In this document: positions 1 to 11,694 of the stretch, piece by piece | Numbering within the stretch: position 1 is the first letter of the stretch | How the letters are laid out: the number at the start of each line of letters is the position of its first letter | Source: Macrotrachela quadricornifera | Lineage: Eukaryota > Rotifera > Eurotatoria > Philodinida > Philodinidae | Length of the DNA: 64,000 bases | NCBI GenBank assembly: GCA_022393335.1 | Contig: JAJEKB010000802.1 | Location: 71,010-135,009, forward strand | Reading direction: 5' to 3' | Program-made: the position numbers and the translations under genes | The notes under the pieces: model-generated | The model's input: the letters and a program-made list of their open reading frames with translations, nothing else | Told to the model about the DNA's origin: nothing | Database searches by the model: none

Positions 1-66
1 TATATATAAAAAAAAGCAAAATTTCAATTAGAAATTTGTTTGTTTTTTTTTTTTAATATAGAAATA

Positions 67-3000
67 ATGCTTGATGATACGCGTCGTTTAAATTCATTTT
101 TACGTAAAACACGTCGTGGGCATGTTTTAAAAATTACACATGAATTATATTTACGTACGGATATAATATGTGGATCATATGCATGTCAACAATGTACAAT
201 TGATCAATCAACTATACTTGATAAACAAATGAATAATGGAAATAGTCTTATTTCATCTGGACATTATTTACTTGTTGATACAAATATTGTTTTACAACAG
301 GTAAAAATAAAAATTTTTATAAATATAAAAAGAACAATTTTTTCTTAGGTTGATCTACTTGAAGATCCATTATTTGCTAATGTAATTGTACCACAAATTG
401 TATTGGATGAGGTAAGAAAAAAAAACATAGAATAATTATGATTAATTAAATAAAAAAATATTTGACATTTTTTACTATAGGTTCGACATAAAAGTTTAGC
501 TATTTATAAACGAATAAGAAGTATAATATCAATTCCTGAAAGAAAATTTTTTGTATTTATTAATGAATTTAATAAGTATACATTAATGAATATAGAAATA
601 CATGTAATATAATTCATTTTTTAGAAATACATTTGTATTACGTAAACCCGGTGAAAGTCCAAATGATCGAAATGATAGAGCAATTAGAAAAATTGCACAA
701 TTTTATAATGAACATTTAAAACAACAAAGTAAGAGAAAAATAAATTTATTAAGAAATCTTTTATAAGTTTTATATCTTAATCATATTAATTTATGTACAA
801 ACAGAAAATGATTTCGAATAGATTATAGTTGTATTGATATATGTTTTAATCGATTCTGAGAAAAAAAAACATTTTTAACTATCGAACGCTGCATAAGTCC
901 ATATTTTGGCCATGGCTAGAATTTAGTGAGACTAAAAAACTCTAAAAGAATTTATTTTCATAGAATATCTAGAAAACTATCTTTAAAAATTTTAATATTT
1001 AGTTTTCATTTGATACTACAAGGCTGAATCATATTTAATCGATCAATTTCTTTCAGCATGAGGTCTATTCAAGCCTAGGCTATACTTTAGTGGAGAAAGA
1101 AAGAGAAGTGAATAGAGAATCTATTTTTTTGTTTGGTTGAGTGTTAGTCATAATATGTACTGCACTTAGAGTACAGAGAAAAATTAAAAAAAAACTTCAC
1201 TTTTTTAAATCTATACGGCGTTCATATTTCTGTCAAGGCACGCCATAGTCACAAATCCTTTTGGAATATTCTTAGTCTTATTGACCCAATTCATCGCTGA
1301 GCTATAAATTTGTATGATATTCTCTGGTTGGATGTGCTCTCTTCTACAAATCTATGTATACTATTCATTGAGAAAATACATTGAACAAATCCATTTTATA
1401 TGCAATAAATCTGGTTGAACAATGTGACATGTGAATAATTGTATACGATAGTCGCATAGTTAGATACTATGAAATAATATAATGTTGATAGTTTTCATTC
1501 AAGTGTGTCTGATATTGCTAAACTTATTATGTTTTAAGGTCTTCACAAGACATTTCAGATATTATCCTAAAGCTTTCAATTAGTGCTATACGTCGCAATT
1601 AAGCGGAACTTTTGACAGAGTCGATATATCATGTCTTATTCTGCTCTTTAATGACTCGATTAACTACAATTGTGTTTTATTAACATTTTTTGTCATCATT
1701 ACTTTACTATAAGTGAATATAACGTATGCTATAGAAATATATTAATTAATCTGTATTCGTATTTCAAATACTAAATCAATAAAAAAAAAGAATGTCTTAA
1801 TTCTATGAAATTATTTGTTTTAGTTTCTATTGTTCTTCTAACTGATGATACAGCAAATCGTGATCTTGCTCGACAAGAAGGTTTAATAGCTTATTCTCGT
1901 AAGTAAATAGATAAATATTCAATACAATATAATAGTATTCTTTTTCAGTTAAAGAATATATATCAACATTTAATCGTCCAGAATTATTAGATCGTCTTGT
2001 GTTGAAAGAAGAATCATTTGATTTAGAAAAAGATATTGGTAAACGAAAAGAGGTATTAAGAAAAATAAAATAAAATAAATTCTTATTTGATTATTATTGT
2101 TTTTTTTTGTATTAATAAAAAAAAATTAGATTATTTTTCCTGAACATGTACCTTTATCTGAAATTCAACGTGGTATTAAATCTGGTAAATATTTACAAGG
2201 TACATTTCAAGCAAGTCGAGAAAATTATCTTGAAGCTAATGTATTCGTTCAAGATTCTGAGAAATACAATCAAGTAAAATAAAAATAATGAATTTATTAA
2301 TTCAAAAATAAAAATTTGTTTTTTCTACTTAGCTTTTTGTTCAAGGCTATCGAAATTTAAATCGTGCTGTTCATGATGATGTTGTTGCTGTTGAAATTTT
2401 ACCTGAACAAGATTGGGCAACACCATTTAGTTTAGTTATTGATGATAAAGATGATGATCAAGGTGATTTAGTTATTGAACAAGTAATTTTATTTTTTTTA
2501 TTTATAATTTAAAAAATAAGTTTTTTTTTTCAGGAAGAAACTGGTCTTATTGTTCCTGGTGTATCATCAAAAAAAACTGCATCATGTCGTATTGTAGCAA
2601 TAATTAAACGAAATTGGAGACAATATTGTGGAATTTTACAAGAATCTTTACCGGGTGTAAGATTATTTAATTAAATTATTATGTGAAGGGGAAAAAAAAA
2701 TTTTATTCTATAGGCGAAATTTCATTTATTTTTACCACATGAAAAGCGTATTCCAAAAATTCGTATTGAAAGTCGTCAAGCTGAAGAATTAAAAAATAGT
2801 CGAGTAATGGTTCAAATTGATCATTGGCCCCGTTTATCAAGATATCCACATGTAAATATTTTAATTAAATAAAAGAAAAATAAATGTTTTAAAAAAATAT
2901 TTGATTTTTTTCAGGGTCATTTTATTAAAACACTTGGTAAACTTGGTGATAAAGAAACAGAAAATGAAGTTATTTTAGCTGAAAATGATATTCTTCATCA

Positions 3001-5890
3001 TGAATTTCCTGAAGCTGTACTTGATTGTTTACCAAAATTACCTTGGATAATTACAGAAGAGGTTTGTTTATATATTGAGATTATCTTTTTTCAATCTAAT
3101 TCTTCTTTTTTTATTTTTAAAGGATAAGGCTAACCGTGTTGATTTACGTGATCATTGTATTGTTAGTATTGATCCACCCGGTTGTACTGATATTGATGAT
3201 GCTTTACATTGTCGTTTACTTGATAATGGAAACTTCGAAGTAATAAATCAAAAAAATAAAATTTTATTTTTTAGTTTCTAAAATAAATTTGATTATATTA
3301 TTCTAGTGTGGTGTTCATATTGCTGATGTAACACATTTTGTTCGACCAAATACAGCTTTAGATTTAGAAGCTCGTGAACGTGGTACAACAGTTTATTTAA
3401 CTGATCGACGTATTGATATGTTACCAGTAGTACTTAGTGGAAATCTTTGTTCATTACGTGGTGGTGAAGAACGGTAAAATCAATAGATAAAAAACAAGGG
3501 TGTATAATGTCACTGTTCGTTCATCCTTTGTTTCTCTACATTCATAACTTTCAGCTCGAATGGTTAAAGAACATGAATATTTTGGAGAAAAAAAAAGCTT
3601 TATTTCGTTACCAAACGATTCTTTGTGAAAATCTATAATAGGAAAGTCATGAATAAAGAAAAACTACTGATGGCTAAAAAATGGGCTTTATACACCCTTG
3701 TCTTTTAATTTGGTAATTTTTTTTATATTAAATTTTCATTTTAGTTTTGCATTTTCTGTTCGATGGGAAATGACAACAGATGCAAAAATAATTAATACAG
3801 TATTTCATAAATCAATTATTAAGAGTAGAGTATGTATCTTAATTATTTTCTTTCTAAAAACTAAATAAATTTATATTATAGTCTGCAATGACATATGAAC
3901 AAGCTCAAACAATAAAAGATGATGTAGGATTAAATGATGAAATTGCTCAAAGTTTACGACATCTTCATTCAATTGCTAAACAATTACGTCAAAAACGTTT
4001 AGATAAAGGTGCATTAGTACTTGAATCATCAGAAGTTCGTTTTCAACTTGATACTGAAACACATGATCCACTTAATGTAATTAACAAAGAATTAAGGTTA
4101 ATATAATGAAAATTATTATTCAAAAAAACAAATATGTTTATCTCGTTTTCTTTTTTTTTTTTGTTTATGTATAGAGAAACAAATTGGCTTGTTGAAGAAT
4201 TTATGCTTTTAGCAAATATAAGTGTTGCTGAAAAAATTTATGAATTATTTCCTGATTGTGCTTGTTTACGTAAACATCCATCACCACCTATATCAAATTT
4301 TGATCCACTTGTTAAAGCAGCTGAAACAAAAGTAAAGAATTATCAATATAGAGTTAATAAAAAAAAGACCTTTTTATTAATCTTTTTAAACAAAAAAATA
4401 GGGTTTTCAAATAAAAGTCAATACAGGAAAAGAATTAGCTGATTCTCTTGATCAAGCTGTTCTATCTACTCATCCATATTTTAATACAATGCTTCGTATG
4501 CTTGCCACGCGTTGTATGATGCAAGCTGTTTATTTTTGTAGTGGATTTGAATCTGATATGAAAAATTTTGAACATTATGGTTTAGCTACACCAATTTATA
4601 CTCATTTTACATCACCAATTCGACGGTAAAAACTTTAAAAAAAAATCAAATTCGAAAATGATTTTATTTATTATAGATATTCTGATGTACTTGTTCATCG
4701 ATTATTAGCTGCAGGTATTAATGCAGATGCAACATTTCCTGATTTACTTAATAAACGTGTTTTACAACAAATATGTAATAATTTAAATTATCGTCATCGA
4801 ATGGCTCAATATGCAGCACGTGCATCTGTTGATTTACATACTCAAGTATGTTACTTTTTTTACTATGAGAATATATATTTATTAATTTTGATTAATTTTT
4901 AGTTATTTTTTAAAAATATGCATACAGATGAAGATGGTTATGTATTTGGTGTAAGAAAAAATGCATTACAAATCTTATTACCTCGTTATGGATTAGAAAC
5001 AACACTATTTTTAAGAGATAAAGATGGAAAATCAGTTGGAGAATTTAATGAAGAGGTAAATTTAATATAGAACAAAAAAGATCTTTCATAGATATTAAGA
5101 AGAATAGAATCCCAAAAGCTTCATGTGGATAATCGTCAAACAAGATAAAAAAATTAAATTCATATTTATATTTCGAAAAATTATAGAAATTCAATAGATG
5201 AAAATTTAAAATGACATTAATGTTTTTATTGACGTGTCCAAACGTTAAGGAATTTCATTTCTTTTACATTGTCATACTTATATCTCATCAATAATAAAAA
5301 CAAACTTTCTGGAATTTTTACCATAGAAAAAGACTGTTTTGATCTAACCCTCATAGAAATCTGATTGATTTTCACTTAGTTACAGCTGAGTTATAACAAA
5401 CGTACTGACTGTTATGCTTAATTACCCTTGAATAAAATTTCACATGTCTAAAGAAACAAGACTGTTCATAAATAGAAACACTTCTGTTTTATGCAGTGTC
5501 AATGATACTCTTTTCAATAGTACACTCAGCTTTTTTACTTTTCAATCTAATTCTTTCTCATCAGAGAATGACTAATAGCTGGCTATGCCAGACTCTATAA
5601 CTTCAATAGTTTAATGAGAAAATCATTTTTTTTGATTATCTAACTTATTATTTTAGGAAGCTACACAAACAATAAATAATATTACTATACATATGTTTGA
5701 TCCAGTAACTGTACAAATTAGTGTTGATAGTAATAATATTCAACGACAACGTATACAAATCCATCTTGTTAAACCGTTTATAGACGGTTTTAGTGTTCCA
5801 GCAATTGTTAAAAATAAAACAACAATAGATGATGTTGAGAATTCTATAACAACACCAGTCAAACGTCTTAAAGTAAAATCATCTAAGTAA
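67..5890 (+). CDS. DIS3: DIS3/RRP44, catalytic exosome ribonuclease
   Basis: This gene encodes the 3'-5' exoribonuclease and endonuclease of the RNA exosome. Twenty exons: 67-300, 349-411, 481-575, 625-728, 1824-1898, 1949-2052, 2130-2273, 2333-2482, 2534-2656, 2714-2851, 2915-3061, 3123-3239, 3307-3473, 3745-3829, 3882-4096, 4175-4331, 4402-4625, 4677-4845, 4903-5055, 5657-5890. They sum to 965 aa (human DIS3 is 958). The N-terminus carries a Cys cluster (CGSYACQQC) and a PIN domain with acidic residues in LVDTNIVLQ and TDDTANRD. Cold-shock-like regions follow, then the RNB domain with [26 protein letters not shown] and HFTSPIRR, and a C-terminal S1-like part. The catalytic acidic residues look intact. 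Introns 729-1823 and 5056-5656 are unusually long, and intron 3474-3744 holds a foldback element. An AG acceptor-like site lies 5 nt before the ATG. The 3' end converges with the next gene, 152 bp away. Confidence 0.96.
3490..3705. mobile_element. TA-flanked MITE in a DIS3 intron
   Basis: The ends form an 18-bp inverted repeat (aaaaacaagggtgtataa on the left; the reverse complement of the right end differs at one base). The element is flanked by TA at 3488-3489 and 3706-3707. It is 216 bp with no coding capacity. Removing it with one TA leaves an intron of about 53 bp, close to the gene's other short introns. TA target duplication is typical of Tc1/mariner elements, so this looks like a non-autonomous member. 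The family assignment is inference. Confidence 0.8.
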
Positions 5891-6042
5891 ACATTTTAAA
5901 AAAAGAATTGTTTTTTTTTTCTTATGTGATTTATAAAAACAAAAATAAAGGTGTGATTTTTTTGTGTTTTTTTCCCTTCTTTCTTTGAAAATTTGATGTT
6001 GACTAGATTATATATACATTTATATATATATATATTTGTCAT

Positions 6043-9000
6043 TTATGGTGTATTATCAAATATTTCTGCTGATGGTGTATGACGTGATTGACTTCGTGGT
6101 CGATGAACGTATTTAGTTAAAATTGGCATATCAATTACAGTTGTTTGTTTAAGTGGAATAGATGATTTTGATGTTGATGGACGATGATATACATTCTATA
6201 ATGAGGAAACATTAGTATCATTGTCTATAGAAGAAATATCAAAGTGTTGTGATAATATAGGTGAAGTGTGTAAAATAGCATGCTGTTGTAATGGTGATGT
6301 GTAATCAAGGGGTGATGATAGTGGTGCATTACTCAATGTGCTTAAACCTCGTACAGGTAAAAGTACCTCATGAGAACCTAAAGTTGATCTATTATCAGTT
6401 CGAGCTGGTGTCCATGATGCTGATTGTGGTGCTGGACGATAAGGAAGTGTTGTACCTTTAACAATACGTTTTCTTATTTCACGTAAATCAACTAATGTTT
6501 GAGCTCTTGTTAATTGTTGGTCTTTTACTGGTGCTGTTGATTGTGATGATTGAGGAACGATATTTTTTCTTCGTTCAGAATTAACTTCATATCGAACATA
6601 AGCTTGAGCAAGATTATAATCAATTAGAGGTTTTTTTAATGAACCTACACTATTATTATCATCATCATTTTCATTGATAATACCAGGTAATTTTTTAACT
6701 TCTTTATATGCTAAACCTTTATAAACATATTTTGATTTTGGTACTGGTCGAATATTTGGTAATACTTGACGATTATATCCTGTTGGATCTTGTAATAATT
6801 GTTCTTGTTGTAATGCTTGTAAATCTTCAATAGCATGTTGACTTCGTTTTGATATTGGTTTTATTTGAACAGGTACACAAGTAACAACAGAACGCCACAT
6901 TTTTGGTGTTTCTTCTTTATTTTCTTCACCTTCAATAAATGTCGCAAGTGTATTATTTTTTAATTCATTATCATTTGATGTTGTTCGGGCATAAACTTTT
7001 CGACTTGTAAATGAACGTTCGTTATTAATTCTATCTTTATTTATGAAATTTTTATATGTTGAAGATTTTTTATTTCTATATGCTGATAAAACTGTACGAG
7101 ATCGTTCAGGTATTTTTCCTAATGTTGATACAATACGAACAGATGTTGATTTACGAGACTTTGTTGGTGAAATAATACGATCAACTTCAAGTTGTTGAAC
7201 TTGAATTGGTGAAAAATAAACGTGCCCGTTATAACCTCTCCAAACCTATAAAATAATAAAAATAAAAAAAATTTTTAATTTTTTAGATATTTTAAAAAAA
7301 GGAAAAAAAATGATGATGAATAATCCAGCTGTTATGGTACAACAAGGTCCTCCTCCTCCTAATCAACCTCAACCTCCTCCACCTACTCAACAACAAGCAA
7401 CAACATCACAAATGATATCTGGTAGTGTTAATCCACCAATGAATTTACAAGCACGTCAAAGTCAAAATGATGATATTTTAGTACGTTGTCTTACACAAAC
7501 TCAGCGACTTCGTGAAAGTCTTCAAGCATTACTTAATACAACAAAACAAGCAGCACATATTGAAAATGATGAACAATCTTCATCATCATCATCAACAGGA
7601 ACAACAACAACAACAACAGCAGCAACAACAACAAATGTTTCATCAAATTCAACTATACGAAATAATATTGATCGTAAATTATATGATATGAGTACAGCAC
7701 TTGATCAACTTGTTGTATTAATTGATCAATATGATTTTAAATTATTACAAAATCAACAAGCCTTACTTAATCATTATAATGAATTATCATATGAAAAACA
7801 AGGTACAGTAATGGATGAATGGTCATCAAATGCAAAATGGGCTGATAAATTAATTGATATATTTCCAACAATACATCCAAGTACTCATTTATATCGTCGA
7901 AGTACAAATAGAAATATAAATTCAAATATTCGTTCACGTATTGATGGACTATCATCAACATATATTGATCGTATAATAACACAATTTGATGCAACACAAC
8001 AACAACAACAACAATCATCAACAAAAGATTATTCTATTAGTATACAACGTTTATCAGATCATTTAAATATTATTGAATTTAGTTTATTTCGATCAGGTTT
8101 AGATATTTATTTATATATGAGACATTGTACAGTTGAACATGTTATTGTTAAACCATTAAGTGAAAAGAAACAATTTGCTAATCATTTTAATAATAAATTA
8201 TTAACAAATTATCGTGCTTTAGATATTATTGCTGGACATATACGTGCAGCTGCTGTTTATTATGCACCATTTAGTATGCAAGCTGATCAAGTATTAGGTA
8301 AATTATTATTATATATATCTAAATATCAAATGTTAAATACACACAAATGTTTTAATTGTCAAAAACATTTACTTAATGGTTTACAACCAACATGGAGAGA
8401 TTTTAAAACATATGAATGTTATCATGAAGAATGTTTAAATTAAAGTTTCAACAAAACAACAACAAAAAAAAAGGATTTTTGTATATAATATTTTAATTCT
8501 TTAAGATTCTCACCTGATGAATGTTATAAGAAAAAACAAATTCAGAAGTAAAATAAAAATATGCTGAATTTTATGAGGATTATTTTCTTTCTTTTTTCTT
8601 ATTCTATTTTTTTTTCAATGTTTGTATGTATATTTAAAAAAAACAGAAAGAAAGTTGTGTGTATGTTGTTGATGGTCGTTACCATATGATTTACACTCAA
8701 ATGTAAATTGATTTCTCTTTTTTTTTTCTATTGATCAACTATCGACACTAACAATGTCTCTACTCAACTATTCATTCAATCTAATAATATAGACGGCAAT
8801 CAAGGGAAATATATAAAAAAAAAAACGTATAAAAATAAAATAAATACAGACCCGAAGTGGTTCCATTGGAACAGGTCGTTTCTGTTCAAGATAATAAAAT
8901 CGAGGATGTAGAAATCCAAATCCAGGTGGTGGATCACTTGAACCAAGTACAGCATTAACATCATGATCAAGTTTATTTTGACGTGGACTCTCTAATTTTT

Positions 9001-9398
9001 CATGAACAACTGCAGCATAATCATATACAGATCGTGGAATAATTGCTTGTAAATGTTCACCAACAGCTGATGGTGATGGATCATCATGTGACCTTTATAG
9101 ATTTTAATTATTAATATAAAAACAAAAAAAGAGAAAAAGAGAAATAAATTAATTCTTACATTTTATCTTGAAGAATATCATTTGTTGTATTTGGTATTAA
9201 TAATGTTGAAACATCTTGAGATTGTTTTTTATTTAAAATTTCTTCTATCTCATCATTTGCTATTGGTGTATCTTGTGAATCAGCTGATGATTTAACATCA
9301 ATATCAATATCATCTTCATAATCATGTATAATAATTGATTGTAATTGTTTTTCATCAGGTAATGCTGTTAGAAATGTTTGATCATCACTTTCTGTCAT
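6043..9398 (-). CDS. unidentified protein, three exons, in-frame TAG near the 3' end
   Basis: I do not recognise this protein. Exons in transcription order are 9398-9160, 9092-8852 and 7245 down to the TAG at 6198-6196, giving 509 aa. The same frame then stays open for 50 further codons to TAA at 6045-6043, with residues of similar composition (starts NVYHRPSTSK, ends AEIFDNTP). The N-terminus is acidic (DYEDDIDIDV). The middle has a Pro/Gly stretch (SSDPPPGFGFLHPRFYYLE) and the last exon is basic and Ser/Arg-rich. No signal peptide or membrane span is visible. The ATG at 9398 was chosen because a ctag acceptor-like site lies one base upstream and the frame is closed before it. The 1606-bp second intron (8851-7246) contains MED27 on the opposite strand. 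The 3' end converges on DIS3. Confidence 0.75.
7310..8443 (+). CDS. MED27: Mediator complex subunit 27, intronless, nested gene
   Basis: This is a single open frame of 377 aa (human MED27 is about 311). MED27 belongs to the Mediator complex that links activators to RNA polymerase II in the nucleus. The C-terminus shows the family zinc-binding block: CFNCQKHL, then LQPTWRDFKTYE and a last Cys near EECLN. This matches the human ending, which includes PPTWRDF. The N-terminus has Pro/Gln-rich low complexity followed by an alpha-helical start (LRESLQALLNTTKQAA). Poly-Ser/Thr and poly-Gln runs explain the extra length. The gene lies wholly inside the second intron of the opposite-strand gene. A tttttag acceptor-like site sits about 25 bp before the ATG, so a 5' leader or spliced leader is possible. 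Confidence 0.92.
   Translation: MMMNNPAVMVQQGPPPPNQPQPPPPTQQQATTSQMISGSVNPPMNLQARQSQNDDILVRCLTQTQRLRESLQALLNTTKQAAHIENDEQSSSSSSTGTTTTTTAATTTNVSSNSTIRNNIDRKLYDMSTALDQLVVLIDQYDFKLLQNQQALLNHYNELSYEKQGTVMDEWSSNAKWADKLIDIFPTIHPSTHLYRRSTNRNINSNIRSRIDGLSSTYIDRIITQFDATQQQQQQSSTKDYSISIQRLSDHLNIIEFSLFRSGLDIYLYMRHCTVEHVIVKPLSEKKQFANHFNNKLLTNYRALDIIAGHIRAAAVYYAPFSMQADQVLGKLLLYISKYQMLNTHKCFNCQKHLLNGLQPTWRDFKTYECYHEECLN
8444..8851. other. MED27 3' flank and remaining host intron
   Basis: This AT-rich stretch lies between the MED27 stop and the 5' splice site of the host intron on the other strand. It has poly-T and poly-A runs and no coding signal. It should contain the MED27 3' UTR. Confidence 0.6.
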
Positions 9399-9957
9399 TC
9401 TAGATATCAATAAAAAGAATTCTTTTTTTTTTTTTGATTTTTATATCTAAATTTTAGTTCAATTACTTACATATGTCGTCAGTTAAAACTCATTTATATG
9501 TTTTACACAATAGAAAAAAAAAAGAAATTGAAAACATTTTGTTTGATGTTAATCGAAATAAAAAGTATAGAACAAAAAGAGAAAAAAAAAATTATAAACG
9601 TTTATTTTATTCAATATTTTAACATTTTTTCTTAAATATGTTTTATTGTTATATATATATATGTAAATAAAAAAGAAATGTTATATATATAAATAATGAT
9701 TATCAATTGAAGATAATGATTAAAATGTTTTATTTTTAATTAGAATTTTTTATACATCAATAATTATTGAATCTACTAGTATGAAATGAATTATTTTATA
9801 TACAACGGAAATATATAAAACGTATAATTATCTTTTTTCTATTAACATGAAATTATTCCTAATGAATTTTTTGCTTTGAAAAATGTTTTTGTTTTTATTA
9901 ATTTAATAAAATGTTGAAAAAAGAAGAAAATAAATGAAATTGAAAAATGTTTTTATT

Positions 9958-10548
9958 TTAATCATAGCCAAGTACTTCAGTTGGTACACGTTTTCTATGT
10001 TGATCATCAAATCTTGTTTGTAAATTTTGAATTTCTTGTCCTAAACTACTTTGTAAACGCCAACCATAATCATGACCACGAGAATTAGGAATCTTAAATA
10101 AATATTAAAAAATTATTTTTAATTTAAAATAATTTTTTTTTGTTTTTGTTCAAACCGTATTTGAAAAACGTGTTGAATTTTCCAATGTACGTTTTCTTGG
10201 TTTAAGATTTCCCTAAATAATTCAATTGATATATTCTGATTTTCTTTAATTAAATATATATTACTTTAGGATCATATTCAGCCATCCAGCCATGCATTTG
10301 TTCCCATTGTTTTCTAGTTGAGTCTTCTTTTGCAACACTTTCAACCCAAATTTGTGCTAAATCCCATGGACTAAATGCTCCATCATCTAATTTTTTTGTA
10401 CCTGTACCACCGGTTGTTACTGGTGCTGGACGTGTTGAAGTTGGTGGTGCAGCTGGTTCAGTTCGATTTCTAGATTTAGTTCATAAAATATTAAATTAAT
10501 AACGAAAAAAATATTCTTCTTCTACCCTTTTCGAAGTAAATTGGCCAT
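9958..10548 (-). CDS. CIMIP5/C2orf50-like ciliary protein
   Basis: A small protein of 139 aa in four exons: 10548-10526, 10469-10265, 10212-10156 and 10092-9958. The first exon carries only 23 nt of coding sequence (MANLLRKG). The middle has a Trp-rich helix (DLAQIWVESVAKEDSTRKQW, then HGWMAEYDPKGN). The following block runs STRFSNTIPNSRG and then SSLGQEIQNLQTRFD. From memory, the order W...YDPKGN, FS-T-PNS, LG-xxxxLQ resembles the vertebrate C2orf50 family (CIMIP5), which is associated with axonemal microtubules, and the length is similar (about 160 aa). I could not test the match by search. The start was chosen from frame and splice phase, with a tag acceptor-like triplet two bases upstream. 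The ZIP transporter ends 187 bp upstream on the same strand. Confidence 0.6.
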
Positions 10549-10735
10549 GACTACATATACACACAGTCTCTATGTGTCTTTCAATAATATAAACACACAC
10601 ATTCTCTTTTTCTTTCTTACCTTACACAATGAGCTTCTTTTTCAAACAACTTGAAAAGTAAAGAAAAAAGAAAAAATTCTACTTTATTTTTTTTTATTAT
10701 GAATAATAATACAGGGAAAGTATATTGATAAAATC

Positions 10736-11694
10736 TTAATGTGCATGATTATGGAATAGATTAATCACAACCATTATAAAAAATCCAACAAAAATCAAAA
10801 TTATATTGATAAATGCATAAAGTTCTTTTTTCATAAGATCATCATGAAGCATATCAATAAATGTTATATAAACAAATGTACCCGCACTTAAACATTGTAA
10901 AATTCCATTGGCTGTATTAAGTTGTGATGTATCTGAATCAATTAATATACTAACAAGTACACCTAATGGTCCCATTATACTCCAAATAAACATAGCAATA
11001 AATACTTGAATTTGTTTGCCACTATCAATTAATAAACAAAGTGTTGTTGAAAATGCAACTAATGCCATATGAAGACAAATAGCACCTACTAAAATCCATA
11101 ATGTTGTTGTATCTTGTGTTTGTCCACCAATAAGAATACCACCTAAAATAAATAATATATATACACATATATTTATAAAAGAAAATATTTAATATACATA
11201 CTAAAAAAATAATGAACTCCGAGAGCAAAAACTAATGAAATCATTCGTGTTACTTGATTATCTTGATTTAATGGATTAATTAATTGTTCTTTTTCAGTTT
11301 TAGCTTGTTTACTTGATGCATACGATTCATATACATTTATTAATTCTTGTATAATACAAATAAGAAAAAAACCAATACCAATCAACATATACCCAATATT
11401 AGTATTATGCCATTTATGACTAATAATGTTAATAGAATTTGGAAGAATTATCATTAGAAAAGTACCTATTATTTAAAAAAATTAAATCATATAAAATAAT
11501 AAAATAAAAATTATAATTAATTTACCTAAAAGTATACCACTTGTTATACAAGATATAATATGTTGAGTAATAGTAATAATATGTGCACTACGCCGAAGTA
11601 GAAGTCGATGTAAACACATAGCAAAAAATATCATCAATAAATTTGAAAGAAGTAGAACGGGTATTGAAACACGTTTTGCATCTTTTAATTCCAT
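10736..11694 (-). CDS. ZIP-family (SLC39A1-3-like) membrane transporter
   Basis: Three exons (11694-11526, 11465-11202, 11142-10736) give 279 aa with about eight hydrophobic segments, as in ZIP metal transporters. The protein starts MELKDAKRVSIPVLLLSN with the first membrane span. A charged loop (YASSKQAKTEKEQL) lies between spans III and IV and lacks the usual His cluster. In span IV the family HSxFEG motif reads HYFFSGILIGGQ: His is kept and Glu is replaced by Ser. In span V the HK pair reads LHMALVAFS: His is kept and Lys becomes Met. The protein ends FHNHAH. The fold assignment is fairly safe, but zinc or iron transport is uncertain given the altered metal site. The likely location is the plasma membrane or an endomembrane. 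Confidence 0.85.

Noticed and set aside
7767..8024. Minus-strand frame inside MED27
   Set aside because: Shadow of the real MED27 coding sequence; composition reflects reversed Asn/Gln/Thr codons.
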